Below, in pieces: positions 1 to 12,541 of a DNA stretch of 64,000 nt (positions are counted from its first letter, which is position 1; every line of letters starts with the position of its first letter). A program made the translations under genes and the position numbers. The DNA is taken from positions 5,344,993-5,408,992 of the forward strand of contig CP034992.1 of NCBI GenBank assembly GCA_004026145.2, written 5' to 3'. The stretch comes from Takifugu bimaculatus (lineage: Eukaryota > Chordata > Actinopteri > Tetraodontiformes > Tetraodontidae). The notes under the pieces are model-generated. The model had not been told where the DNA came from, searched no databases, and saw only the letters and a list, made by a program, of their open reading frames with translations.

Positions 1-480
1 GGTTTATGTACCACCTATGGAGGTAAAGAACTGGGAAGATTCACTAGCTTCACCCGCAAAGAGGTTTATTACCACTCAGTCACCCACAAGACACGTGTCA
101 GACCAGTCCAGCTGTCTGTTGCCGAGCGCCCGTCAACAACGGCAGCCGCAACGACCTGCAGCAACTCCGTCCCCACAAGGTCAAGAAAGGCGCAGCGCTA
201 GTCTCTTAGGGATCTGCTTCGCTCCTGTGAGGAGAGCGTTCTGGGCTGCGTTCTCACTCCAGACTCCGAGTAGCGTCGCCCCCATTAGAGGAGCTGTCAA
301 GGACAGGAAATGTGCTCTGGTGCAGTTCTCTGCAACCAAAAGCTGATGCACACGGTGGCGAGAAGGCGAACGGGAGACGAGGCCGCGGCTGGAAGGAGTC
401 TGAGACGTTATCAAGGCTGGTGGTTATGAAAGACAAAGCAAAGCCTGGTGAACTCCTGCAGGAGCTGGAGGACACATGAA
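1..480 (-). mobile_element. Possible partial LTR-like fragment at the window edge
   Basis: Read on the minus strand, this stretch is fairly GC-rich and runs into an AATAAA hexamer (complement of 67-72) followed by about 65 bases to the window edge. That is the layout of an LTR R/U5 region. I recognise no family, no paired LTR and no internal coding sequence. It could equally be unique intergenic DNA. The short open frames here match nothing I know. Confidence 0.2.
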
Positions 481-1299
481 ATCACAATTAAACACCTGGA
501 CTGAATAAACATGCTCTAAAATTAGTTCTGCCAACAAGCACTATAATTGTACAATTTTGCCTAAATGTGATGTTCCCGGTTTATTTTCACTTTTGACTGA
601 GGAGGCTCCATCTGTTAGCCTCTAAATGTATTTAATATAAATCCATCACGTGACAAATCTGTGAGCCCAGTTATCATCATTCTGAAAGAGCTTTAAACTG
701 AAGAAATTAGCACAAACTAGGTATTGGGATTAAAATGGGAATAAAATGACCCTTTAAGGTCTGAACATTAACCAGGTTTAGACAAAATAAAGTCAAGTTT
801 TGAGGCGATTATTGGATGAGTTTCGGAGCAGTGTGGATCGCTAACAACGTGCGGTTCGTTCCACCAGGAGATTTGTTTTGTTAAGCATATATTCCTCATT
901 AATCTGGTGCTTCAATGCCGCGATCTGAAAAAGTTTCACACCATTTGAAAACTTCCAACAGTGTAAATTGCAAACCTCCCGCTCCTGCTGGGGCTTCTGA
1001 TCGACTCAAGGTTGCAAAACTCCAAACAAACATTAGAGCCCTCTAAAAAGAAACAGGTATTGATTTCAAGCACTCTCTTAGTAAATAATCAATAACATAA
1101 ATATGGTGTGCAATATCCATAATTCATGATAAACATAAACCCAGTATACCACCTGGGAAACTTGGGACTGCTTAAACTGGGTTCTGTCCTGAGCCGGGAT
1201 GTGTACATGTGGGAGAGGTCACATCTGCACACATGTGGATACTCAAGAATCTGCTCATATATGTATAAGACCTATATTATTGAGCTCTGGATGGTTGTA
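481..1299. other. AT-rich intergenic stretch, no gene seen
   Basis: AT-rich unique-looking sequence on both strands. It has no long open frame, no RNA-gene features and no clear repeat. It leads into the triplet satellite. Confidence 0.6.
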
Positions 1300-2600
1300 G
1301 TGCTGGTACTGCTGCAGCTGCTACTACTGCTACTACTACTGCTGCTATTACTGCTGCTACTGCTACTACTACTACTGCTATTACTGCTGCTACTGCTACT
1401 ACTACTACTGCTATTACTGCTGCTACTGCTACTACTACTACTGCTATTACTGCTGCTACTGCTACTACTACTACTGCTATTACTGCTGCTACTACTACTA
1501 CTGCTACTGCTACTACTGCTACTGCTGCTACTACTACTACTACTGCTGCTATTACTACTACTACTACTACTGCTACTACTGCTACTGCTACTACTGCTAC
1601 TGCTACTGCTACTGCTACTGCTACTACTACTGCTACTACTACTGCTGCTATTACTGCTGCTACTGCTACTACTACTGCTACTGCTACTACTGCTACTGCT
1701 ACTGCTACTACTACTGCTACTACTACTGCTGCTATTACTGCTGCTACTGCTACTACTACTGCTACTGCTACTACTGCTACTGCTACTACTACTGCTGCTA
1801 TTACTGCTGCTACTGCTACTACTACTACTGCTATTACTGCTGCTACTGCTACTACTACTACTGCTATTACTGCTGCTACTACTACTACTGCTACTGCTAC
1901 TACTGCTACTGCTGCTACTACTACTACTACTGCTGCTATTACTACTACTACTACTGCTACTACTGCTACTGCTACTACTGCTACTGCTACTGCTACTGCT
2001 ACTACTACTACTACTACTACTACTGCTGCTACTGCTACTGCTACTACTGCTACTACTACTACTGCTATTACTGCTACTGCTACTGCTACTGCTACTGCTA
2101 CTGCTACTACTACTACTACTACTGCTACTACTGCTACTACTGCTACTACTGCTACTACTACTACTGCTATTACTACTACTACTACTACTGCTACTACTGC
2201 TACTACTACTACTACTACTGCTGCTATTACTACTACTACTACTACTGCTACTACTGCTACTACTGCTACTGCTACTGCTACTACTACTACTACTACTGCT
2301 GCTACTGCTACTACTGCTACTATTGCTACTGCTACTACTGCTACTGCTACCACTACTACTACTACTGCTGCTACTGCTACTGCTACTACTGCTACTACTC
2401 CTATTACTGCTACCTCTGCTGCAGCTACTACTACTACTACTGCGATTACTACTACTACTACTACTACTACTACTCCTATTACTGCTACCTCTGCTGCAGC
2501 TGCTACTACTGCTACTGCTGCTACTACTGCTATTACTACTGCTCCTACGACTACTACTGCTATTACTACTGCTACTACTGTTACTCGTGCTATTATGTGT
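1300..2600. repeat. 1.3 kb (CTA/CTG/TTA)n triplet satellite
   Basis: Almost uninterrupted triplets built from CTA, CTG and occasional TTA. One frame therefore reads poly-leucine, and the minus strand reads Ser/Asn or Val/Ala/Ile. These long open frames are by-products of the repeat and not genes. TTA interruptions at 1348, 1381, 1414, 1447 and 1480 show an eleven-triplet (33-bp) higher-order unit. The same pattern recurs at 1801, 1834 and 1867. The 3' end (2398-2600) is degenerate and holds a 29-bp repeat at 2398 and 2473. A short (CA)n follows at 2611-2634. Confidence 0.97.
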
Positions 2601-3238
2601 GGTGAGTGCAAACACACATACACACACACACACACGTTCTTGTACTCCTATCGTTGTGAAGACTTGTGAAGACGACACATTTTTACAGCCCCTAACACGA
2701 CTAACCACCTACCCTAACATAAACCCAGTGGTTTAGCTTTTTTTGGTCCAGTCAGCTCAGTATGGGTGTGTTTTTTTTAATATTAGAGAACAACTATTTG
2801 GATTTACACTTCTGTATGGTAAATGTGGAGCTCTGAGTGCTACTGGCAACGCCACAACAGTGTTCTGAACTACAATCTTTGACCTGATAGAGAATTTATA
2901 ATTTAATATTTTAAGATCGTGAATGATTAATGTTTCTCTCCCCCCTTGTCCACCCGCAGCTTCAGACATTTCTTTTAAAATTCCTGCGGGCAGCCTTCTC
3001 TAGCCTGACACAGCCACGGAGCACCATTTGATCTGTCTGTATTGCAGATTTAGAGTTGTCTTAACTGGGTTTCTTGCATTAGTGAAAAAAATGTCGACAT
3101 TTTCTGTAATTGTGACACGATAATGGTGTTATTAGAAGATTGATTAAGTCGGGTATGTCCCTACTGAAGTACCAAATTCTAAATTACATAAATCCAATTT
3201 TAACCTTAATGTTACAACAGTGAACTGTCCTCACTTAC

Positions 3239-3275
3239 CACACACACACACACACACACACATACACACACACAC
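3239..3275. repeat. (CA)n microsatellite
   Basis: About 18 CA units with one CATA interruption. Confidence 0.95.
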
Positions 3276-6200
3276 TTCAGTTGCAGCACGACAGAGGCTG
3301 AGTGATGAACTAATGTATTTTATTGGATATTAATCTATCACATTTTCTGGCGACTGCAGTACGGCTGTGTCAGCATCATGGACTTCCTGTCTAACCAGGG
3401 ATTAACTGCAAACCAGCAAATCTGATGAAGAAAGAAAACAAATGTGCCCATGATTAGGATGGTTCTGTTGACACGTGAGCTGAGTAGAACAGAAAAGGCG
3501 GCCCTTTGGTGGGACGCTGAGTCGGCAGATGAGGAGCAGAGCTGAGAAGGAAGAATAATAATTCATAGCAAACACTGTGGGGAATGACAAATACCTAATT
3601 AAACCTAAGGAAATGTGATCAAATCAATTGTTGAGGGTTTTATGTTTCAGGTTTTCAGTGCTCTATACTGCCAACAGAGCCCATTTATAGAATAGGTTAT
3701 TTTTGGATTATATATATAGTTTTCCCTTTTTTCTTTCCATAGTTTGAACACACCATGCAGCTGGTGAGTGGCTTTATTTCATGTTGCGATGTCAGGAACT
3801 CTGTATTTTTTATTATCAAAGCTGCTTTGTTCTTCTGGAGCAGATAAAAGTGGATCCACCTGGGTCTGAACAGCACCCATTGTATGTCTTTGAGAGCGCA
3901 TCTACACCCTCTTTTTCACCCTCGGGTGCATTAGTGTTTCTATGTGCATGTGTGTAGGTGTGCACCTTGTTAGAAAATCATTTAAGATCAATCCCAACCA
4001 ATATAAACTAAGGAGTCAAGCCTCATATTTGACACACGCTTAATTTTAGGCTTCATGCCTCGCTAACTTCTGATCAAATTCCAGTGATTCTGAGCAACTG
4101 AACAGGCTTTGCTTGGACGGGACCCACATCTTGGTTTTGCTGTTGACACTCTGGTCCTCAGAGGACTCCTCCGCTCCTAACTGCCTCTCACCTCTCCCAT
4201 AGCCAGATCATATTTCATGTTCCTCCAGAAAAAGAATGCCCATTTGAGTTCATAATCTCTTTTGCATTACACGGGGGAACAATTCCTCTCCCCTTTCCCT
4301 GATTTATGTTTTTCACTAATCTCTGCTCATGGGCTTGTTCGGAGCGTGAAGCGTGGCTTGTGGTTGACCCGGATATCCGAGAGCTCTGCAAAGCACTACA
4401 GGGAGTCTCAGGCTTTGAGAAATCGAGGCTGTGCTGTGAGTGTACGTTGATTTGATGATACGTCCTCTGTCTCAGGGGTCATGTTCACGGGCAGGTGTGA
4501 GGCTCCACTTTCTATTAGCTACAATTTACAGTCAGAGGAGGAGCGATGCACAGAATGATCAACCCTGGTTGTAATGCTCGCCAGCAAACTGCAAACACTC
4601 AGATGGGTTAGCTGAGAAAATAAAGTTTTCTGTTCTTTTTTCAACCGTCTATCTTAGCTCCGCGTTAGCTGTCAGAGGATTCCAGCGCCTCTTCTCGTTC
4701 CCCTGAGCGTAATTTGCACATCAGGGAGACCAATCCAGCTGTGATGAAAGGAACGGGATTCATAATTCATGGAGTTGTAAATACGGGTGCAATGGGCTAA
4801 TGGGCCCTGCGCTGTTATGTAATGAAACACAGCTTAATGGAATAATTTGGCCTGACCGCTGTAATGGAAATCGAGGTTTTTCAAAATGAATTTGGAGGTT
4901 CCTTCTGCTCAACAGGTCAGCTCATTTGAATACAGCACGCCATTTTGGGCTCCAAATGAGGCACTTGTTAGGAAAGACTTCACCTGAAACAAACGTGGGT
5001 TCTAACCAAAAAAGGCAGGCAAACGCTACTGTGAAATATCCAGCCTCGTCTCACGATGCTGCCTGTCTGAGACAGAAATAATTGACACAGATCTCTTTGA
5101 AGAGACACTTATGTCTCGAGGAGGGGAGAGGTCAGACGTTCTTACAAAAATAAATCATTAAAACGGAGACATAAAAGAAAGGTAAAGAAACTTGAGGGGC
5201 AAAAAACAACATGCGGTGGATGAAAAGGAAAGAGTGAGAATGAGACAGTGACGGGGTGCTTGAAAAAAGTGTGTTTGATTTGTTCTGGGGGAGCACGCAA
5301 GAAAGGGCCACAGCAGCAAAGTTGGCTGCAAACAGCATTAGAGTATCCAGTGAATGGCACAGAAGGGGGGTGAGTGAGTAATCCATTTGAGATTCTGGAG
5401 GGGGCTCAGTGCACCCTGTCACTCGACCATCCTTCCCAGGAAGCACAAAGAGCATTATGCATGAAGCCCAGAAGGTCTCCGAGCGAGCGCCATGCTGTCG
5501 CCCAGCTCTGCGGCGCAAAGTCGCTTCTTTGGAGATTTGGAAAGACGGCTACCACAATAAAATCAAATCAATGAGCGCTGTGGAGGTGATAACTCTAAGT
5601 GCTTCTTTTCCCCGTACTCCCATTGAAGCTCGACACTGTCACTGTCCTGATACGACATCTTTTTAGTTTGGGTGGAAGTTAAAAAATAAAAAAAACAGGG
5701 ATTTCTTAAATTCCATGTATTGAAATGAATCGTGTCTTTTGAAGTGTAAAAGTAGGGCTGCCACGGATTCTTTTTAGGTGTCGGCGGATTTGGTCTCCGG
5801 CACAAGGGCAGGAACTTACTCCTTAGAGGAGAATGTGGTAACTTCTCACATGTTGTGCAGGTGTATTACAGAGATAAAATATAGGGGAGAAAGACACAAC
5901 GGAGAGGGATATTTTAAAAAGCATGGGCAATATCACACAGAACAGCGAACAGCTTATATTTCACCGCATATTTCATATTCAGCGCGTTTTATTCAGGCTC
6001 AGATTTCAGCGTGTCACTGTGATTTCATGGAAAAGAGTTCAGCACATCAACCAGTAAGTTGTGCTGGACTAGCTCGCGGCAGCCTGTCCTAATGCACTTT
6101 TCCACTATCACAGTGTTCCTCGTCTAGAAAAATAAGAATCTAAGATGACTAAATGATTAAAATTGGTGGATGTATATTTCTGTGTGTGTTTGGCTTTGAC

Positions 6201-7672
6201 CTGTTTGAACATGATCAGGGACGCCAACGTCGACAGAAATAGACTAAGTGATGGAACATGCTCGCCACTCAGAATCCAGCCGTGTCACGGCCTAGACGGA
6301 GCGCGCGGACCAATATTGGTTTTGTGTCAGAAAGCTTCGGAAAAATTCTTGAAAGTTGGATGTGTTAATCGTCCTGCTATTGGCCTGACAAAGGGCTCGT
6401 TATTATTCAGGACCTGGCCTCTCCCTACTGAGGGTGTCTCCACAAGGTTAATTAGTGGAGATTCTCCTGAGGTTCCCCCTGCGATACGGGCTTCGGATAG
6501 CGGAGGTGCCTCTAAACAAACAAAGTTAATGGAGCCTTAGATAACTCTCCTTTCTCTTTCCCTTATTCACATACATCCGCTGTGCCGTGGTTTTCCATCA
6601 GTCTGTGAGGTGGGCTGGCTGCCTTGGGAGCTTAAACTCTAGGCATCGGCTGCCGCCATGACATTCACATCTGCTTACAGCCATTCCATTATTTAATACT
6701 TCAGTTTGCGATGGAAAATGGCAGCACAGTAAACAAACAACTGCTATTTTCAGCCGTATTAACCCAGGAAAACGATGGAATTTAATCATCCTGCGTCAGC
6801 GCCTGGAAACTGCAACGGCAGGAAACATTCCCTGCATTAAATAGTGTTTTTGGATATCATTTTGCTGTGGAAACCATTTCTGTAACCATCATCCATCAGT
6901 GATTCTGCAGCGTAACAGCTTCTCTGGTGTAGGTAATAATGTCCTATTGAGCTAATCTGGAGAGCATGAGTGTATCTGTCATCATTTCCCGTGAGGGGCA
7001 AAGGCAGTAGGCTTAAATCAAGGAAATAACTCACAGACAGAGCAGGGCCCCAGAAAGGTCACCGTGTCGCAAATGACTTTGCATCAGGAGACACACTCTG
7101 AATCACACCCTTGAATAAAGTGTGTCTTGGAGCCGGTCCCTCAGGCTCATGGTTGAGCAAACCTCACCTTGCGGTGCACACCTCTTTTCCCATGTCTTCC
7201 TTCACCTTCCTCTTCCTCCTGACCCCATGGCCTCTGTCAGGAAACACTCGATTTATCGCACCAACATCCTCTTCGGCACCATCCCGGTCACTTTGATTTC
7301 TCTATTGACATTTCCGAACATCCCACCTGCATGCATTTTTCATGCTTGACCTGACATGGCAAGCGCGCATCGACAAACCTGTTATATAAAAAAAAAATCG
7401 CAAAAAGCAGAAGACAAAATACCTTCATACTCTGCAACATGCAGTAATCCCGTTCCCTCTGGGGTCATAGGCAGAGAGGGCAGAAATATGCTGCGAGGTG
7501 ATTTAAAGGTGGTGGAACAGCAGCTAAAAGTTGAAACGTCTGACCCGGTCACCTTTTGGTGACGGAGGGGGGCCAGCAAGTGATGGGAGGCTGTGAAGGA
7601 ATCTGGCTCTCTCATATGCACATCTAAGCACTTTCCCAGCATCTGTTGGCCTGGCTGGTCCCTGTGTTGATG

Positions 7673-7720
<48 letters not shown>

Positions 7721-7738
7721 CCTCCCTCCCTCTCTCTG
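7673..7738. repeat. (CT)n/(CCCT)n microsatellite
   Basis: Polypyrimidine run: CT dinucleotides, then four CCCT units, then CT again. It is a pure pyrimidine strand of over 60 bases. Confidence 0.95.
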
Positions 7739-9166
7739 TGTGAGTATGTGTTTTGGCTTATCAAGCAGCTTTTTTAAATTCAGAATCTACGCTTTCCAGT
7801 ACTGTGAGCACCCGCCATGTGTGATACTGAAACTGTAAACAAAAAGTGGAGCCCCATGATCTGCCGCCAGAGCTGTAGCTGGGGACGGTCTTCCGCTGCT
7901 TGTGCACCACACAACAAAACGGCGTAACGGCGATTTTTTTTTGTTTTCTTTTGGCCATTAAAAGCACAAGAAAGTGATAACTGATAATCTGATTCAACTC
8001 CTCTAATGAGTGTCAGCCGCATGGTATCACTGTTGTCTGGATATCCTGCGGAGGACGCCAGCGGTTCTCGCTGCACGTAGGCGAAGACAAATATGATTAG
8101 CACAGATGATTCACCTCAATCAGTCCTTCTCTCATGCGACGTGGCAATAACGTGCCTTCCGCTTTGATCTGAGCTGTGTATTTTCACGCGGGGGCCCTTG
8201 CACACTTCATGAGACATATTTGATGCATCTGCCCACAAGCACCGAGTGTGTTATTCCGAAGCGCGTTAATGGAGAGTTTCCAGCTGAGCGTGGCTGGCAG
8301 GCATCTGCGGGAGAGACCGAGCTGCGATGTAGCACCACCAGAGTGCAAGCGTAAGGGAAAAATGAGATATGTTGGGCTGGTTCACGTCAAAGAAGTCAAA
8401 AAACTAAAGTGTGGTGCTGAGGAACGGCAGTCAGCGAAGTGGAGAGAGTCAAACCCAGTGAGAGGAGTGAAAAAATGTTTACAGGGCCATAATCTCTCCA
8501 AACCCTTTGGGAGCAAAACGCTGGGATGAAACGAAGGGCTCAGCCTCATACATATGCATGGTCTGACTCCGTGAACTCTGAGGGTTAGCGGAGAAAACGG
8601 TGACTAATTATGTTTGCCGTCTGTCATATCAAAAGATGTGCTGAGCACAGGGTGGCAATGACCGTCCCCCCTTCTTCCCTCCACTTCCTCCCTTTGTCTG
8701 CTCCCCATCAGGCCTCAGCATCCTCCTTCTTGCCCGTTTTAATTTTCCTGTCAGGCGGTCTGCTCACTGCCTGTGTGACTAAGCTGCCGAAATCCGCGCT
8801 TGTTGATTCAGCAGTTAAGTGCATTAATTCCCTATCTTGCGCATTCGTTTGGTATTCTAGGGGCTAGACAACAGAGCTGTTCTGGGGATGGCTAATGCCA
8901 CACAAATCTATATGTAAACAAATCATGAAATCATCTAAACATGTAGGTCTGACTGGATTTGCTACAGTGTTGCAAAGTTGGATCTGCTTGTGAGTCTTGA
9001 TGTGCACATGAAGTGTCCTTCTTGTCGTATATGCCTGTACTTCTGATCTTAGAGCCGTGTACACATGTGGGGACATTTATTCACAGAGGTCAGACCTAGG
9101 CAGCTGCTTCTCGGCCTCGTCTGTATCTACCTTCAGACAGACAGAGCACTATTAAAGCAACCAGAC

Positions 9167-9323
<157 letters not shown>

Positions 9324-10846
9324 GCCAAAATGTTGACTCCTCTCTTGCTGGTCATGTTACTCAAGACTCAACTACCACACGGACACAGACAGCTCTGAAC
9401 CCTGGGCACACGATGTGTTCCAGGAGCGGCAGGAATTTAGTGACTGCTCCATCACAAACACTCAAAATGTCGAATCTCATGAACAAAAGCCTGACATCGC
9501 ACAGCCCCAACACTGGTCTCCAACATGCTCGCAGATATAAAGAGTATATTTGGGTCACATTCTGGACAACGCGTTCAATCATGAGCTGCGTGTGCACAAA
9601 ATAGTGACAGAGAAGCAGTTACAGGAGCCGGCCACTAGGGGAGCTCCCCTTTCCAGCCGTGATGTGAGAGGAGCATCTGAACTTGTGGTGAGAAAAATGA
9701 TGTGAGACTATATGCTGCTAATCAGGAAACACCAGCTTCACATGATGGCGACAAACTGGACCTCCATATGCTGCACGAAAGTGTCTCCAGATGCCAGAGG
9801 CAGAAAAGGAGCCAGAATCTAAGAAATGTGGATTCCGCTCATCTCGTTATGAAGACTGAATAAATATCCATAAATGGATAAGGTGAGGTCGTGGTTTTTT
9901 TTGTTTTTGTTTTTTAAATATGAGATGACTGCGCAGCCTGTTAGCTGTGGCTCACCCTCGCTGGTGTTCCAACAGCTTGTAACTCACTGAGTGGAAAATG
10001 GTAAACGATCGTCCAGGGAAAACTCTAAGCGGTTGCTCTCAGCCGCTGTATCTCTATTTTCCTCTGGGGAGGCAGGAGGAGATGGGACACTCATGCGCCA
10101 GAGCACAAAGGTTCACTCTATGTTCAGGGAATAAATATTGTTTTTTTATTTATTTTTTGTGAGCTTGTCTTAAAATGTCTTTTTGTCTTATCGGTCCTCT
10201 CCATATTCACTGTTTACTTTATGCATTCTAGTCATTCCTTTTCTGTGAATATTCAGAATCTGTGTAGGTGGATTTATTCATTTGTTTCCTTCTATTAAAT
10301 TGTACAAGGCACTCTGGTTGTTAGGCCATTTATTATTCATAAAAGTGAAGTTTAAAATTAGAGCCTGTGCAGATATCAGCGATATAACTTCTTTGTAAAA
10401 TCACTATTGAGCTGAAAATTCAATATAGCAAATTTGTTTATTGAGTCTGCAGAACACTCAGTGCTTTTGTATTCTTGGAAAATATGGATGCGATCGCCGC
10501 GCACAAAAACAGCTTTTGTTCAGTGAGACTAGACAACATTCCAAATGAGAACACTTGAATAGCATTAGCAATTGATTTTCTGAGAGTCCCAACTGAATAT
10601 GAACTCACTTGAGAGCAGAAAATGTCCTCCAATAAGGCCAAATATGAAAGAGCGGATGCTAAGGCAATAGGGAGTCATCTTCCTGTCACTCTTGCGAGTG
10701 AATCCAGAGATGGAACTTGAGTGCGCTGACTTAAAGACACGGGACAGGCAATTACATTTCCCGATGTTTGGTGATGTTCTGAAATGTTGTCCCCGAGCAA
10801 CACTGTTCATCTCCTTTGTGCCTTTTGTGTGGTGAAAGACCAGAGA

Positions 10847-10888
10847 CTGCCTATCAAAAGCTGCCTATCAAAAGCTGCCTATCAAAAG
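10847..10888. repeat. Three perfect tandem copies of a 14-mer
   Basis: The unit CTGCCTATCAAAAG repeats at 10847, 10861 and 10875 without mismatch. It is a small minisatellite 1.6 kb upstream of the gene. Confidence 0.95.
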
Positions 10889-12339
10889 CAAGATGTGGTG
10901 AGCAATAAAATGTAATCAATATGCCATAAATCCACTGCTGTCAATCTTCTTTTAATGTATACATATTTTATCATTTTCTTCCCCACTATAGTCGCTACTT
11001 TAGCAGAAAATGGCTTTTTTTAAAAAGACCTTTTGGTTTTAGCTGGTCACATCATGCCCTCCACTCTGTCTTCTTCTCTCCAGCCTGCTGACACTGATGG
11101 TTTCTAAGTGAGTATTTCATCCCCTCTCTCTCCCTCCCCCTGTCATAATCACTGCTCTTTATGATCGCTTTGCCCTCTCTGCCCTTTCAAGATGCAGCAT
11201 GTAATGAGGGCTCCAGAGGACTGTGTGAGTGGGCTATTTAGCTATTCAGACAAGAGCAGCTCATACATCCCACGCTCTTTAACTTGACTCCTTACTGATA
11301 CCTCTCAGCTGAGCTCAGTGATTGTTTGTCCTATTTACAAGGTCACAAACTACACACAGCTTCCTCAGACACTTAAATCCATGTGTTGACTCGGATCATG
11401 TTGGTCATTTGTATCAATGCACCCCACCCCATGGGGTTAATTACTTCTAAACCATCTAAATTCCTCCATGAGCAGCTGCAATCATTTGATTGAGTGTGCT
11501 GATTCCTGTTGCTTTCCGGTTCTTTACAGTTCGTACACACCTGAAAATACAGCTCCACCTGGAATTCCTATTGCTGCTTTTGTGGTACTCCTTTCTTTCT
11601 TGGTACTGATATCTACTTATGTTCTGGTCAGCTCTTGTTTATCAACTTCCTATTGGAATGCAGAATTTTGATATGAAGAAGCTGCAGCCTTACACCATAG
11701 CTGCAGGTCACATGAACAGAGCTGCCAAGTACCCTGCTCCTGTGCTTCACCACTCTGCAGAACCAGGCTGTGGACATCTCCATTCATGTCCCCTCAGCCC
11801 AAGGTGCAACCGCTCTGCTTCTGATTTTCAGCCACCTCTGCAGCTGCTGCCAACCCCTGCTGGGCAACAGGGCTTTCAGAAGAGAGATCTTCACCCTTTT
11901 TCTTTGGTGCAGGAGCACCCCCAGTCTTATCCACTGATCATGAGCTACCAAAGCTGAGACCACCTTTTGCTTCTGTGCTTCAGCAGCAGTTCATTGGATG
12001 CAGTTTCTCCACATTTTATCAGTTTTTCACCGATTGCCTAATGTCACCCTTTTGAATCCATCAGAAGATTTCAGCGTAACTTAGATCTTCAATGTTATAC
12101 CAATCAGACTACTTTACAATTTAGCAATGAAAGGTTTCGGGGCTTATCATAATGGCTTTTTTATGTTTATGATTAAAAGCATAGACTAAATCCATGTCAA
12201 ACATGTATGGCACTATAATCTACTAAAAACAATTAGGTATTTTTCTGTTTTTTCGAAATTCAAACGCCTTAAAATATTTTTTTCAATGCCATATCCTGAT
12301 CTACTGTCCATAAAACATCAAATGAAATTTAAAAAAACA

Positions 12340-12457
12340 ACACTTTGCGTACTTCCTGTAAAAGCTCCACCCACTTCGGGATTTCGCCCTATGAAGACTC
12401 GTCGTTATCTCGCACGTGCTGTACTACGTCATCCCTCCTGTGGACGTGCGAGTCAAC
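12340..12457 (+). promoter_or_regulatory. SUCLG2: Predicted SUCLG2 proximal promoter and short 5'UTR
   Basis: Seen directly upstream of the start codon: an ETS/GABPA-like acttcctg (12351-12358), a palindromic E-box CACGTG (12413-12418) and a CRE/ATF-like tacgtcat (12425-12432). There is no TATA box within 40 bases of the start. ETS and CRE sites are common in promoters of nuclear genes for mitochondrial proteins, so the set fits the gene. The transcription start itself cannot be read from sequence. The start-codon context suggests it lies within roughly 30 bases of 12458. Confidence 0.5.
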
Positions 12458-12465
12458 ATGGCGGC
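12454..12465 (+). promoter_or_regulatory. TISU element / YY1 motif spanning the start codon
   Basis: CAACATGGCGGC matches the TISU consensus SAASATGGCGGC at all twelve positions. It also contains the YY1 core AAnATGGCGGC. TISU elements occur in genes with very short 5'UTRs, act in transcription through YY1, and direct cap-dependent initiation without scanning. They are enriched in mitochondrial and metabolic genes. The sequence match is certain; the function is inferred from the family. Confidence 0.75.
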
Positions 12466-12541
12466 ATCCATGGCATCACAGGCAGCTGCAAGAGGACTGA
12501 GGACCGCTACCTCAAAACACGTTCTCCTGGACAAACTTAAG
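12458..12541 (+). CDS. SUCLG2: SUCLG2 exon 1: start codon and transit peptide (residues 1-28)
   Basis: It encodes MAASMASQAAARGLRT followed by ATSKHVLLDKLK, a basic and hydroxylated sequence with no Glu and a single Asp, as expected for a mitochondrial presequence. The start at 12458 was chosen because it lies in a perfect TISU/YY1 context and puts the mature N-terminus at residue 38, as in human. A second in-frame ATG lies at 12470. The donor is AAG|gtactg and the exon ends in phase 0. This exon diverges most from mammals, so the assignment rests on position, frame and targeting character rather than identity. Confidence 0.88.

Noticed and set aside
1126..2736. 536-codon poly-leucine open frame, with 478- and 452-codon minus-strand frames opposite
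   Set aside because: Generated by the CTA/CTG/TTA triplet repeat, which has no stop in these frames. There is no flanking conserved domain, promoter or splice context.
11468..11990. Possible processed pseudogene 500-1000 bases upstream of SUCLG2
   Set aside because: The minus strand has a stretch reading like Ala/Lys-rich protein, but the frames are broken and I could not match it to any parent gene.
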